From Siphonodentalium dalli (Eukaryota; Mollusca; Scaphopoda; Gadilida; Siphonodentaliidae), in assembly GCA_032622095.1 (NCBI GenBank), contig CP136063.1, forward strand, positions 12,813,814-12,877,813: a stretch of 64,000 bases of DNA, in the 5' to 3' direction. Below the pieces are notes generated by a model. That model made no database searches. It was not told the DNA's origin and saw only the letters and a program-made list of their open reading frames with translations. This document shows positions 11,626-23,139 of this stretch, in pieces. Made by a program: the position numbers and the translations under genes. Within the stretch, counting starts at the first letter, position 1. Each line of letters starts with the position of its first letter.

Positions 11626-12295
11626 AAATAATCGCCAATGGAGGCTTCGCTTCGCATGGTTGGCAATTATCACGATACACAGGGAACACTTTGACGTTCG
11701 TACTCATATTTCACCAATTTTTGTACCTGGCTTTCCAATCCTAAGTTTCAAGGGGAAATGTCTAATTTTACTCTATTTGTCGTTATATACATATTATACA
11801 TATTTATCACACCATTTATTATTCATTTTCATAAAAAAAAAAAAAGAAGCCGAAGATGACATGTTTAAACTGTTTGAAGCACGAATTTGGCGATAACTTA
11901 TCAGAGTACGTTATACTTGTGATAGTTACGTTACGCACACGTGTTCGAATATCCTATTGCGATAATCGCTTAACCCTTCAGTTTTCAACGGCATTTCAAT
12001 TGGTTGAAATTAAAATTTCTCAAGTTCCAGCTCAACACGAATCTAGTGACCTAATTGGTAGAAATACTTTAGCAGTAATTCTTAGTTTTATAAGTCATAA
12101 CTCTAATTTGATTGACGATACGAGCTCAACATCATAATATGTCACTGTTTATGGCGGTGTTATCCAAACGTGTGCTTTGATAATGGTTATAATTTTATTT
12201 TGCGATCAAACGTCAGTGCAGCCCAGCAGAAACGCATAGGCACTAGTTCAATTCAGCAGAAACGCATAAGTCCTACGATTATAGTACACCCACTG
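11626..12295. other. Non-coding stretch
   Basis: Two overlapping plus frames (11,660-11,896 and 11,856-12,137) lack recognisable motifs and cross a poly-A run. I see no supported gene. Confidence 0.35.
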
Positions 12296-12299
12296 AACG

Positions 12300-13095
12300 C
12301 GCTTCGCGCGTTGGTCAGTGGGTGAAAAACATGGCCGCTGGCGGCCATCTTGGATTTCAAAATTAATAGATTGGTGCGGTCTACAGGTCGTACTGTTCGT
12401 CTGATCATTATGAAATTTGTCATAGATGTTAATATTGACATGCAGATGGGAACGAGTTATTTTGGGGTCGCTAGGCCAAAAAACATGGCCACCAGTAGCC
12501 ATCCAGGATTTTATTCTTTGCTTGACTAAATCCTTTGGCACGGGCCACAGGTCATAGCTTTGGTCGGATCTTCATGAAATTTGTCATAGATGTTAACAAT
12601 GACGTGTAGTTGGGAACAAGTTATTTTTGAATCATCGGCCAAAAAACATGGCCGATGGCGGCCATGTTGGATTTCAAAATTAATAGATTGGCGCGGTCTA
12701 CAGGTCGTACTGTTCGTCTGATCATTATGAAATTTGTCATAGATGTTAATATTGACATGTACATGTAGATGGGAACGATTCCTTTTGGGGTCATTCGCCC
12801 AAAAAACATGGTCGCCAGCAGCCATCTTGTATTTTACTCTTTGCATGATTAAATCCTTTGGCGTGGGCTACAGGTCGTACCGGTACCTTTGGTCTGATCT
12901 TTGTGAAATTTGTCATGAATGTTGACATTGACATGTAGTTGGGGATGAGTCATTTGGGGTTATTCGGCCAAAAGCATGGCCGCCAGCAGCCATCTTGGAT
13001 TTTACTATTTGCATGATTAAATCCTTTGGCGCGGGCTACAGGTCGGATCTTCATGAAATTTATCATGGATGTTAACAATATCATGTAGATGGGTC
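12300..13095. repeat. Main block of the dispersed ~160 bp tandem repeat
   Basis: Five units with spacing about 150-175 bp, judged from atgaaatttgtcat at 12,411, 12,572, 12,728, 12,903 and 13,054. Each carries cggccaaaaaacatggcc-like and agccatcttggatttt phrases. Small minus frames in this block are shadows of the repeat. Confidence 0.8.
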
Positions 13096-13371
13096 TCAAA
13101 CCAACTTGAAGCTGCATGTGTATACATATTCAAATATATGGCATACATGTGAACATTTAAATATTGAATAAAACACTACATGACACATACTATGTTGATT
13201 CCTATGCTTGATCTACATGTACTATAACATTTTTAACTATAGTTGATGTTTTGCTCAGTTTCCACTGTGCTATTATTAACTTTCAATGGAATTTTTCCCC
13301 TGCACTATTATTTGGGCCTGCACTTTTATTTGGAGCCCGAGAGTACCGGTAGGAGCACTATCAACAGACAT

Positions 13372-16300
13372 GGTGTGTGTATCTGTATATATACATGTAT
13401 AGAGGTTATCACCACATATGTTAGGGGTACAGCTACTTTTTCCAAAAACCAGGCATGCTAGGTTGGGTGTACTGGCTACCTCCAGACAATAGGATGTAGT
13501 CGTCACAATACAAGTAAGGTATAATGGCGGTAGTATGGGTAAAATTCTTATAAAAGTTAGTGACATCAATTTCGTACCAAGTTTATAGCCAAATTTATGA
13601 AAATGTGGTATGTGAATAATAAATAACATACTTAAGCATGAAGTAAGTTTGATCTTTCATCAATCTTAATGTCTATTTCTACTGTGTTTATCAAGTAATA
13701 CTTTCCCCACAACACAAGTTGGCATTTTATGTCAATTCGGTCGAGGTAATTCAATATTTCTGCAGCTGGGTAAAAAATATCAAAATAAAAAAAAATAAAA
13801 AAAATTCCCTACCTACCTACCCTAATTTTTTCAATCCGTTATCGGAAACATACAATCTTTTTTTTTTTTGGCCTTAACAATTTGATCGAATCAACCTGGT
13901 TATCAGGTGGGATCTCATAATACCAAATAAAAAATTAACATAGAGATTAGTACTATAAATAGTAATTACTAACTTAATAGACATTGTGTCTGTACTACAT
14001 GTAGTATATTATGTATGTGTCTTACTTGAATTTTATAAAATAACCAATTATATGAATTAGAGTGATAATATTAAGTCTCATTTCAAGCAGGATAAGCATA
14101 ATCCATTGAACCAAAAGATATCTGACAATGACTTACAGGTATAAGCATTTCCAGTCCATACATATATACAAATTTCCAAAGTTATGCTTGAGAAACTTGA
14201 TCAAATTGACCTCTAAGTAAAATTCAAAATACTGACTCAAAGTGCCCAAGATTAGCTCTAAATGCAATGGGTTATCAAATTTTTTCCAGTGGAAGAGCCC
14301 CCACCATCAGCCCCCACCATCAGCAGGGGATCACCCCTCCCAAACCTTCCTCCACTCAGGCCTTCAGTATATGCCTTCGGCATATCATTGCCCAAAATCA
14401 GGTGTCCCCGACTGACCCCAGTTGTCGCCAGACCATATGGGAAATATTAGGATTATCAAAGACTATATTAGTATATAGACTAGTATATATGTAAATATTA
14501 AAGCATATGTAAGACTGAATTGGAGTTTCTAGTGCCCCTGTCAGTCATCTGGGTTAACCTGATTGGGGCTAAGAAGTGCATAGTTTGGGTTATTGACAAG
14601 TATTATACAGTTATTTTTAAACATACTGAAAAAAAAAAGTTAACAAAAAAAAAAAAGTTAAGCCTACTTACCTACCCTAATTTTTTCAGCTCGTTAGCGG
14701 AAATAAATGTATTTTTTTTTTAGGCCTAGTCATAGTAAATTGTTTTGGAATCACAAATTTAATTATGGGCAGAGCCTGGCTGAAGTGCTATTTTGTGGCG
14801 AGTCATACTCGTCTTCGAGCTACTGATGCCATGTTATCATGTATGCATGTTGCTATTGACGGTTTGTATATTGAAAGGATGAAACTGCTCGTAACCCTCA
14901 TTGTAACATTTCACACCAGGTTCTGTTCACAAATCAAATTCAACAATTGATTCCAATGTAATTTATTTTCATACAAAATATTTTGGAACTAGAATTTCTT
15001 GATCAAATGTCAAATTACATGCTCTCGAGATAAAAGGAATATCATAAATAGGCTATACATATGACCATTAATTTTCAGCAAAACATCCACCCTGTATTAA
15101 CTATGATCCTTATTTGGGTGTGTACTATGTTTATTTAATTTCACTCACCAGCCTCATCTGCAAGTTGTGCCCTCAGATCATCGCAGGACCAAGTGTATGG
15201 GACTCATAATGGAAGTGTACAAGTTTCTGTCAAAACTTGGCCAAATCACTTGTCAGTCTTGTCTGATTATGACTCTGCATGTGGATTGTGAAAAGCATGA
15301 ACATAATCCATCCGGCCCACACTATTATTTAGATCTGTACTTTTATTCAATTTGGGGAATTATTCCACCCCATGGTAGTAGTTGGTACCATACTATTATC
15401 TGGTGTTTGTATATTTGTGTGTGATGTAATGACATGTAATATATGTAATATATCATAATATCATTCCCAGACAACTGTGGTATATGTTGGAATTATGGAC
15501 ACCACTTTGTCAGAAGTTAATATATAATGGAACTTCATTTCTGCCTAAATGGATTATATACCGGTATGAGTACGGATATGCCCTATATTTTAGGCTATAA
15601 GCTACAACAAACATGAAGTTCCAGGCACCACGACCATATGCACATTGGGAATAACTGTAGGGCCTATACTTATATTGTATCACCTGCTTGTGTCTTATAT
15701 TTGACCTATATATGCCTACATTTATATATGCTGAACAGTTTATTGTCTTACAGTATTTAGCATCATTGCCTTAGACCAAATACATCGTGTACATGTATCA
15801 TCTTATTTGACGAATTCATCCGTGTAGATACTAATGATACAAGCTGTGAAGCTAGCATGCTGTGAATATGTTCGTTATTTATATGTACTACATGTATATA
15901 TGTTTCATTAAAACCACGCACCCAAGTTGACTCAACATGTATATATAGCCCACGTACATGTATAACCACACACAAGTCGATCGCAGCCATACCGGCCACC
16001 GCGTAATCATGCATACATACCAGGTATATGTAAGTGTGGGAATATGTGTATATACCCAAACACAGCAAAGGCCACACCTGTCATGTCCAGATAACATGGA
16101 TGGTTTTGATACTTTATTACAATAATACAAGTCACATTGTTTATGCCTACATTGGATAATCACCCAAAACGTATAGCAAGGAAGGGTTACACCGCTTATT
16201 ATCAATGGGGGAAATGCAGTAACGCTATGACGTTATATTCCACGATCCCACCAGAAACATGGCGGCCCGGCTCCAGTCGGATTTCATAGCGTCATGACGT

Positions 16301-16490
16301 AAGTCAACCTTCCCTTTGTTTACGTTCCCTGGCGCGAGCTACAGGTCATAGCTTTGGTCGGATCTTCATGAAATTTGTCATAGATGTTAATAATGACGTG
16401 TAGTTGGGAACAAGTTATTTTGGATTCATCGGCCAAAAAACATGGCCGATGGCGGCCATGTTGGATTTCAAAATATATACATGTAATATG
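13372..16490. repeat. Tandem unit 1 (~3.12 kb, empty site)
   Basis: From about 13,372 the sequence repeats 3,122 bp later (gaggttatcaccacatatg at 13,404 and again near 16,526). This unit lacks the 5.35 kb transposon; the empty site reads gcctacttacctaccc at about 14,662. The unit holds no gene I recognise. It contains two direct copies of a ~75 bp segment (13,795-13,870 and 14,640-14,720) and one unit of the ~160 bp repeat near 16,330-16,470. Confidence 0.85.
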
Positions 16491-17790
16491 TATATGTGTA
16501 TCTGTATATACATGTAATGTATAGAGGTTATCACCACATATGTTAGGGGTACAGCTACTTTTTCCAAAAACCAGGCATGCTAGGTTGGGTGTACTGGCTA
16601 CCTCCAGACAATAGGATGTAGTCGTCACAATACAAGTAAGGTATAATGGCGGTATTATGGGTAAAATTCCTATAAAAGTTAGTGACATCAATTTCGTACC
16701 AAGTTTATAGCCAAATTTATGAAAATGTGGTATGTGAATAATAAATAACATACTTAAGCATGAAGTAAGTTTGATCTTTCATCAATCTTAATGTCTATTT
16801 CCACTGTGTTTATCAAGTAATACTTTCCCCACAACACAAGTTGGCATTTTATGTCAATTCGGTCGAGGTAATTCAATATTTCTGCAGCTGGGTAAAAAAT
16901 ATCAAAATAAAAAAAAATAAAAAAAATTCCCTACCTACCTACCCTAATTTTTTCACTCCGTTATCGTAAACATACAATCTTTTTTTTGTTTGGCCTTAAC
17001 AATTTGATCGAATCAACCTGGTTATCAGGTGGGATCTCATAATACCAAATGAAAAATTAACATAGAGATTAGTACTATAAATAGTAATTACTAACTTAAT
17101 AGTCATTGTTTCTGTACTACATGTAGTATATTATGTATGTGTCTTACTTGAATTTTATAAAATAGCCAATTATATGAATTAGAGTGATAATAGTAAGTCT
17201 CATTTCAAGCAGGATAAGCATAATCCATTGAACCAAAAGATATCTGACAATGACTTACAGGTATAAGCATTTCCAATCCATACATATATAAAAATTTCCA
17301 GAGTTATGCTTGAGAAACTTGATCAAATTGACCTCTCAGTAAATTTCAAAATACTGACTCAAAGTGCCCAAGATTAGCTCTAATGCAATGGGTTATCAAA
17401 ATAATTTTTCCAGCGGAAGAGCCCCCACCATCAGCCACCACCATCAGCAGGGGGTCACCCCTCCCAAACCTTCCTCCACTCAGGCCTTCAGTATATGCCT
17501 TCGGCATATCATTGCCCAAAATCAGGTGTCCCCGACTGACCCCAGTTGTCGCCACACCATATGGGAAATATTAGGATTATCAAAGACTATATTAGTATAT
17601 AGACTAGTATATATGTAAATATTAAAGCATATGTAAGACTGAATTGGAGTTTCTAGTGCCCCTGTCAGTCATCTGGGTTAACCTGATTGGGGCTAAGAAG
17701 TGCATAGTTTGGGTTATTGACAAGTATTATACAGTTATTTTTAAACATACTGAAAAAAAAAGTTTTAAAAAAAAAGGTAAGCCTACCTAC

Positions 17791-18742
17791 TAGTCCAGAC
17801 GCCAGGATTTTTTTTTTAGATTCTGTTCAACCGGCCACCAAGAAAATTTCCGCCTATTGCCTGTTGTGGGGAACTACATTGTGGTTGATGTAAGGGTGGA
17901 TATAATTTCTGAAAGTGTTGCAAATTTTTTTTATTCATGGTTTTTGATTGAATAAAGCTTAAAATAACCATAAACTGATATTTCAAACTACAGATGACAC
18001 TTTATGTCATATTGGCATTATTTCCATTTAAAATGTTAGGAATAGAGATATTATTTCACATCGCCATACAAGATTTTGGAAAATAAATACTATTTTCGAA
18101 AAATAAATTATTTAAGTGCGTTTTTTGGGCAAATATTTGCTTTCGTTTCAATTTATTTCTGAAACTGATAGCACACAGCTTGTAATTTCGCTAGTTAAAT
18201 CCGAATGTTAAGGCGTAATAATTTTCTACGACAAACTGGGAAGTCAAATTGCCAGAAAAAAACTCTGGATAATGCCTTGAATGACTATTTTTTGTAAAAA
18301 ATATAAACCTCCCCCCTAAAATTAGAAAATTGTCATTTTTGGCAGTTTTGATCATAAGACGCTTGTTATGTAATATCACAATGGAAATACACCAGTACCC
18401 GATCTTACCGTTGTCACAATGTCAACGGAGGGTCAAATTAGTACCGAGTTGTAGTTTAAGCTAAACCTAGTGATTGCATATAAATATTCAAGACGGCATC
18501 CATCATTCAATAAGTGAAATCAGACCATACGGATGTGATCATATTATATTTAGTTGCAGGACATAAAGCTCAAGTTTGAACCACTTCTGAATGTCTAAAA
18601 GTTCATACAGCAACTGAAAAAGTTAACTGCCATAGTTTTGTAAGGTGATATAATCCTGAGTTGTAAGAATTTACATTCACAACAAGCACTGAAATGGCAA
18701 TATAATCATTTTGTTTTTTGGGAAAAATTTAATTTTTCGCCA
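17791..18742 (+). repeat. Left terminal inverted repeat, copy A
   Basis: Pairs with 22,188-23,139 in inverted orientation. Shared landmarks are caaccgg-caccaagaaa, aatactattttcgaaaa, cctcccccctaaaatt and the inner limit tttttcgcca. The arms differ by scattered substitutions and small indels, so they have aged separately. Confidence 0.85.
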
Positions 18743-18814
18743 CTAAGTAAAATAACATGTGCAAATAGTAATTGGTACGAAATAAAACTAGTTGGGTATG
18801 CTATAAACTGTTCT

Positions 18815-21800
18815 CATCGCTCACTTCTCCGTCACTCGTACAGTTATTGTCACACATTTATTGATCGCAGCCACTTGCATCGGTGCATTGAACATCCTCT
18901 TTCCTACAACGTCAACGTCATGTACTGCAATCGGACTTGCACTTGCATATGTTGAGTTCGAGAACGACAGTCGGAGCTGGAGCGAGTGACATCATCTCCG
19001 GAACAAGGTGCCCATTATAATTATTAAGTATCCAGCCATTTGGGTCGTGGTAATGTCAGCAACAACATTGGGAAAAGAGCATGAGTCCATATATACGTTC
19101 GATAGTTAACGCGTTTTGGGTGGGAATTGAATGAGTCCATGGTCGGTGGCAGTTTGTCCCTTCTCGCGTTCTTCGTAGCGCAAGTCATCCAGGGATGTCG
19201 AATCACGGTTGGAATAAACAAAAGAAACAAGAGACACAAATGTTTCCCTCATATGGTTCGGAATGCGAGTCGGGTCCTCCCCCGTCTGCGTAAACTCCGG
19301 GATCAGTTCTGGGTGATCTTTCAATGTTCTGAACCATTTCAATTTCCTAATAGAACTGAATGCGTTTGTCGAATCGCATCCGCTCAATTCATGAACTGCT
19401 GGAATAATCAGTGACATGTCCTTGCCCACAACCTTTGCAAATCATGTACTGGGATATATCGACGTCGTTTGCCATTACCAGTTAGGAAGAATAACTCGTA
19501 TACCCAGTAGTACACAAAACATTGGGCACATCGCCAGAACGTCTGAGTCACCACTCCAAACAATGAATATTTCAACTTGCAGTTCACATGCTGCATGCCC
19601 CATGTGTACGAACATTCTTGAGTCAAGTTTATTCGCGTTCGGACTCAAGATACCCAGACCAACCGCAACCATCCTTTGATAAAAACATTACTTTCTTTGA
19701 ATCTGGAAATCCACCCGCAAGAAACACTTGCTGGCCATGCGACAATAACAATGGTATCTTTAGGGACCAATTATTGGATAAGAAGTTGACCATGTTTATT
19801 TTGTGAAGTTCTGTTCGAGTCATGCATTCCATTCATTTCCAAAGTTTGCAACGCAACTGAGGATTTTGAATGGGGCGTGATATAGAATCGGTTTAGAGCT
19901 GCAGACTGGCAACACAAATCCCAATATTTACCACAGTCCATATTTATGGATTGTTTTATGGCCATAACATGCCAAACTTCAGAGAAAGACTGGCATGTGT
20001 CTTTCGGAAAAACGACAAATGCTATATGCAGTTTCTTCTCGAACATTAGTCTCGGCTCCGCTACATTGACTATGGCCCCACCGGGCGTAGTTTACATGTT
20101 TACACATGAAATCCAGGGGAATCATTTCTGCTGGTGTCCCAATTTCATACAACACATTATCATGGTCAATTGGATGCGGCGGTTCAATGTGTTCTTCATT
20201 GCAACTATGCCAGTCTAAAACGACTTCCACCTCAACTGTCCAAATGTTTTGTTCATCAGCTTATGCAAACGAAATCCACGGTTATACGATTTTCCGCATA
20301 CAATCCGGTTTAAATTGGCGCCACCATGCACCCAGCTTCTATAACAATGTCTTCGAAGCCACTTCATAGCTCTGTACATCCCTACCATCGTCGTTATCAA
20401 ATTCATCAGGGTTCCTCCATTCAATCATATGAGCCTTGCAGTATGTTGCTTCGTCGTATGCTACATAAGACCAATTATGTCCTAGAGTCCTGAACAAATT
20501 CTGAAATCGTTTCGTCGTTGTAAATACTGTTTCAAAATCAGTCGCTGAACCAGGAACCATCGGACAACATCCAATGTTAGTCTTCGTCACGTTCATTCGA
20601 TTAGTGACACTAGCATGATATACACTCCAGCCAGGAACATATCCCCGATTTACCTCTCTCAAAATGTACATCGAATAACTTAGTCGGTATTGTGTAAGAG
20701 AACATAGCTTTTGTCTCATGTATGCATGTTCTTTGGATCACACGTTGAACCAACGGATGCGCATTTTCCAGTTAGATGCACTGGGCCCTGGTTGGCGTTC
20801 ATCCTTCTTTGGAATCACACCGAAGCAAACCTACTGAGATCAGCTGCCTGATAGCACACCATATTCACCACGTCGTGGTTATATCCACCTACAGATGCTG
20901 TCGCTGCCCCATATGTCATATTGGTTGGCACTGTCAATCCGTCTCTCTCAATTTGTTCAAAACATGTGTAGTACTGGACGTTAACTGCAGTTCCTTGAGG
21001 ATAGCCCTGGTGTTTGATGCGACATTGATGGCATTCTGTATATTAAGGGATTTACTGATCGCGAGTTCAGGTTTAGTCCGTGATTTATCAATAAAACACA
21101 CTTTGTCAGAGTAATTCAGTTCAATCTTTTCCTTCAGTTTCTGTGTAGTGTAGACCTTGCTACACTTCGGTTTGCCTATTTGTCGTAATATGTCCAGGAA
21201 CTTTGATAGTAGATGATCCATATCATATGTGACACCTTTTTCAAAGTCCGGGAGAATACACCCATCAAATGTTCCAGTGCAACACCGTGTGGGGTAATCG
21301 TGTTACTGGAGGTGGTGGTCTCCAGCAGATATTTACTATGACACAACCTGTGATGTCTTGCCTCAAGTGCTATCAACTTCGAAAAGTCAAACCAAACACG
21401 CCGTTGCATCATGTCATCCTCCTTTTCCTTCGCACATCGTTCGGTAGTTTCGCAAGATGTAAATGTACTGACCCGAACTAATGTCTTTACTCCCAAGTGA
21501 GACAACTTTGAGCATATAAGACATCTAGTTTTGAAGTCGAAATATTCTCTTGTAACTTGTGGATTTGTCTGATCAACAGTCGTGGATGTGGGCTGTTTGA
21601 CTAATCTGAGTTCCGAAGAACTTGTGAAACTGGAGATTGGAGAAACAACTCTTATGCAAACTTATGTTGATATCTTTAAGGTCAATTCCATATTCTTCAT
21701 ATGATGATCGACGAACACCCAGAGCAACTGAAAACGATTCCAAACAAGAATCGGAAGCTTTTCGCAGATTCTCGTCTTTTAATTTCTGACATACTAAACA

Positions 21801-21908
21801 CCGTTTGAAATTCAACGAAAGTTTACACTTTTTGGCAACGGGTATTAATTTGAGAGCACTCGTCTCCATTTCAATTGAGTCACTGTAATCTCCAGTTAAA
21901 TGCAGCAA
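18815..21908 (-). pseudogene. Broken transposon gene with PIN/XPG-nuclease-like motifs, copy A
   Basis: Minus-strand frames in the right order make one decayed protein of roughly 900-1,000 residues. 21,908-21,573 has a Cys-rich start (CLVCQKLKDEN). 21,505-21,176 has a VRVSTFTSCE and ALEARHHRLCH block. 21,221-20,934 has CFIDKSRTKPEL. 20,719-20,339 has GCCPMVPGSATDFETV and IEWRNPDEF. 20,424-20,215 has GKSYNRGFRLHKL. About 19,832-19,475 has FLAGGFPDS, DSRMFVHMGHAA and IVWSGDSDVLAM. 19,429-19,106 has HELSGCDSTNAF. Near 18,850-18,960 lies a CKCKSDCS-type cysteine tail. The DSDVL box followed about 50 residues later by GCDST resembles the XPG-I and helix-hairpin GCD motifs of PIN/FEN nucleases. I recall a multicopy invertebrate family with this order but no name. 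Frameshifts and stops separate the blocks, so the gene is dead. Confidence 0.7.
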
Positions 21909-22187
21909 ATTATTAAGGTTTGATACCAGGAATTTTCCGGAAAATTACAAAGCGGGCACTATCAGTTAGAAAACATTAATCAATCGAACGCTGATTTTAG
22001 CCCTAAAAATGCACTTCATTGAGTATTTTTCGAAATCAGTATAACTATTAGAGCTCGTGTTGTAGCTACGACATATGGAATCTTTATTTTAACATAATGA
22101 TGATTAGTAATGCCATAAAGCCATAACTTGTCATAGCTAGTTCGAGTTTTCGGTTTATGGTTATTTTAAGCGGATAACGATGAATGA

Positions 22188-23139
22188 TGGCGAAAAATAA
22201 CTTTTTCACACAACAAAATAATATTGCCAGTTAAGTGCTTGTACATGTAAATTCCTATAACTCAGGATTATATTACTTTACGAAACTATGAAAGTTAACT
22301 TTTTTCAGTTGCTGTATGAACTTCTAGACATACAAAAGTTGTTCAAACTTGGGTTTTAAGTCCTGCAACTAAATATAAATTGATCACATCCGTGTGGTCT
22401 GATTTCGCTTATTGGATGTAGAAGCCGTCTTTAATATTTATATGTAATCCAAAGGTTTGGTTTAAAGCTACATCTCGGTACTAACTTGACCCTCCGGTGA
22501 CATTGTGAACACGGTAATATCGGGTACGGGTGTATTTCCATTGTAATATTACAGAACAAGCGTCTTTTTAACGAAACTGCAAAAAATGACAATTTTTCTA
22601 ATTTTAGGGGGGAGGGTTATATTTTTTACAAACAATAATCATTAGAGGCACTATCTGAAGTTTGTATCTGGCAATTTGACTTCCCAGTTCATTGTAGAAA
22701 TTTATTATGCTTTGACACAAGGAATTCATTATGGAGATTACAAGCTGTGCGCCATCAGTTTCAGAAATTAATTGAAACGAAAGCAAATATTTGCCAAAAA
22801 AAACCCTTAAATATTTTTTTTCGAAAATAGTATTTATTTTCCAAAATCTTGTGTGGCGATGTGGAATAATATATCTATTACTAAGACTTTGAAGGAAAAT
22901 AATGCCAAAATGACATAAACTGTCATCTGTAGTTTGAGTTTTCAGTTTATGGTAATTTTAGGCTTAATTCAATTAAAAACCATGAATAGAAAAAAATTGC
23001 AACACTTTCAGAAATTACATCCACCCTTGCATGGACCACACTGTAGTCCCCCACAACAAGCAACACGTGGAAATTTTCTTGGTGACCGGTTGAACTAACT
23101 CCTAAAATAGAGCCCTTTTCAGACTTGGCGTCTGGACTA
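22188..23139 (-). repeat. Right terminal inverted repeat, copy A
   Basis: Reverse-complement partner of 17,791-18,742, starting tggcgaaaaataac and ending ggcgtctggacta. Confidence 0.85.

Larger units (their letters stand above)
17791..23139. mobile_element. 5.35 kb DNA transposon with 952 bp terminal inverted repeats, copy A
   Basis: The termini are TAGTCCAGACGCCAGG… and …CTTGGCGTCTGGACTA. Inverted homology continues inward for about 952 bp per side, and TAC lies on both flanks (17,788-17,790 and 23,140-23,142). Removing the element plus one TAC reproduces the empty site of unit 1 almost exactly, so the boundaries are supported by an occupied/empty comparison. It contains one minus-strand gene, now broken. 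I cannot assign a superfamily: a 3 bp duplication fits PIF/Harbinger or CACTA, but neither the ends nor the protein look typical of these. Confidence 0.9.

Noticed and set aside
14262-14494. Proline-rich small protein, repeated at 17,364 and 25,836
   Set aside because: Two plus frames are open at once over a C-rich stretch, and the minus strand is open in units 2 and 3. There is no start context or motif.
15763-16205. Overlapping ~105-codon minus frames conserved in three units
   Set aside because: Two frames overlap, composition is low complexity (tatatac, catgta), and near-identity of the units explains the conservation.
16320-16751. 143-codon minus frame, repeated at 24,793-25,224
   Set aside because: It joins the ~160 bp repeat to unit sequence, and conservation reflects unit duplication and not selection on a protein.
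19127-20369. Plus-strand frames inside the 5.35 kb transposon
   Set aside because: All recognisable family motifs lie on the minus strand; the plus frames are shadows.
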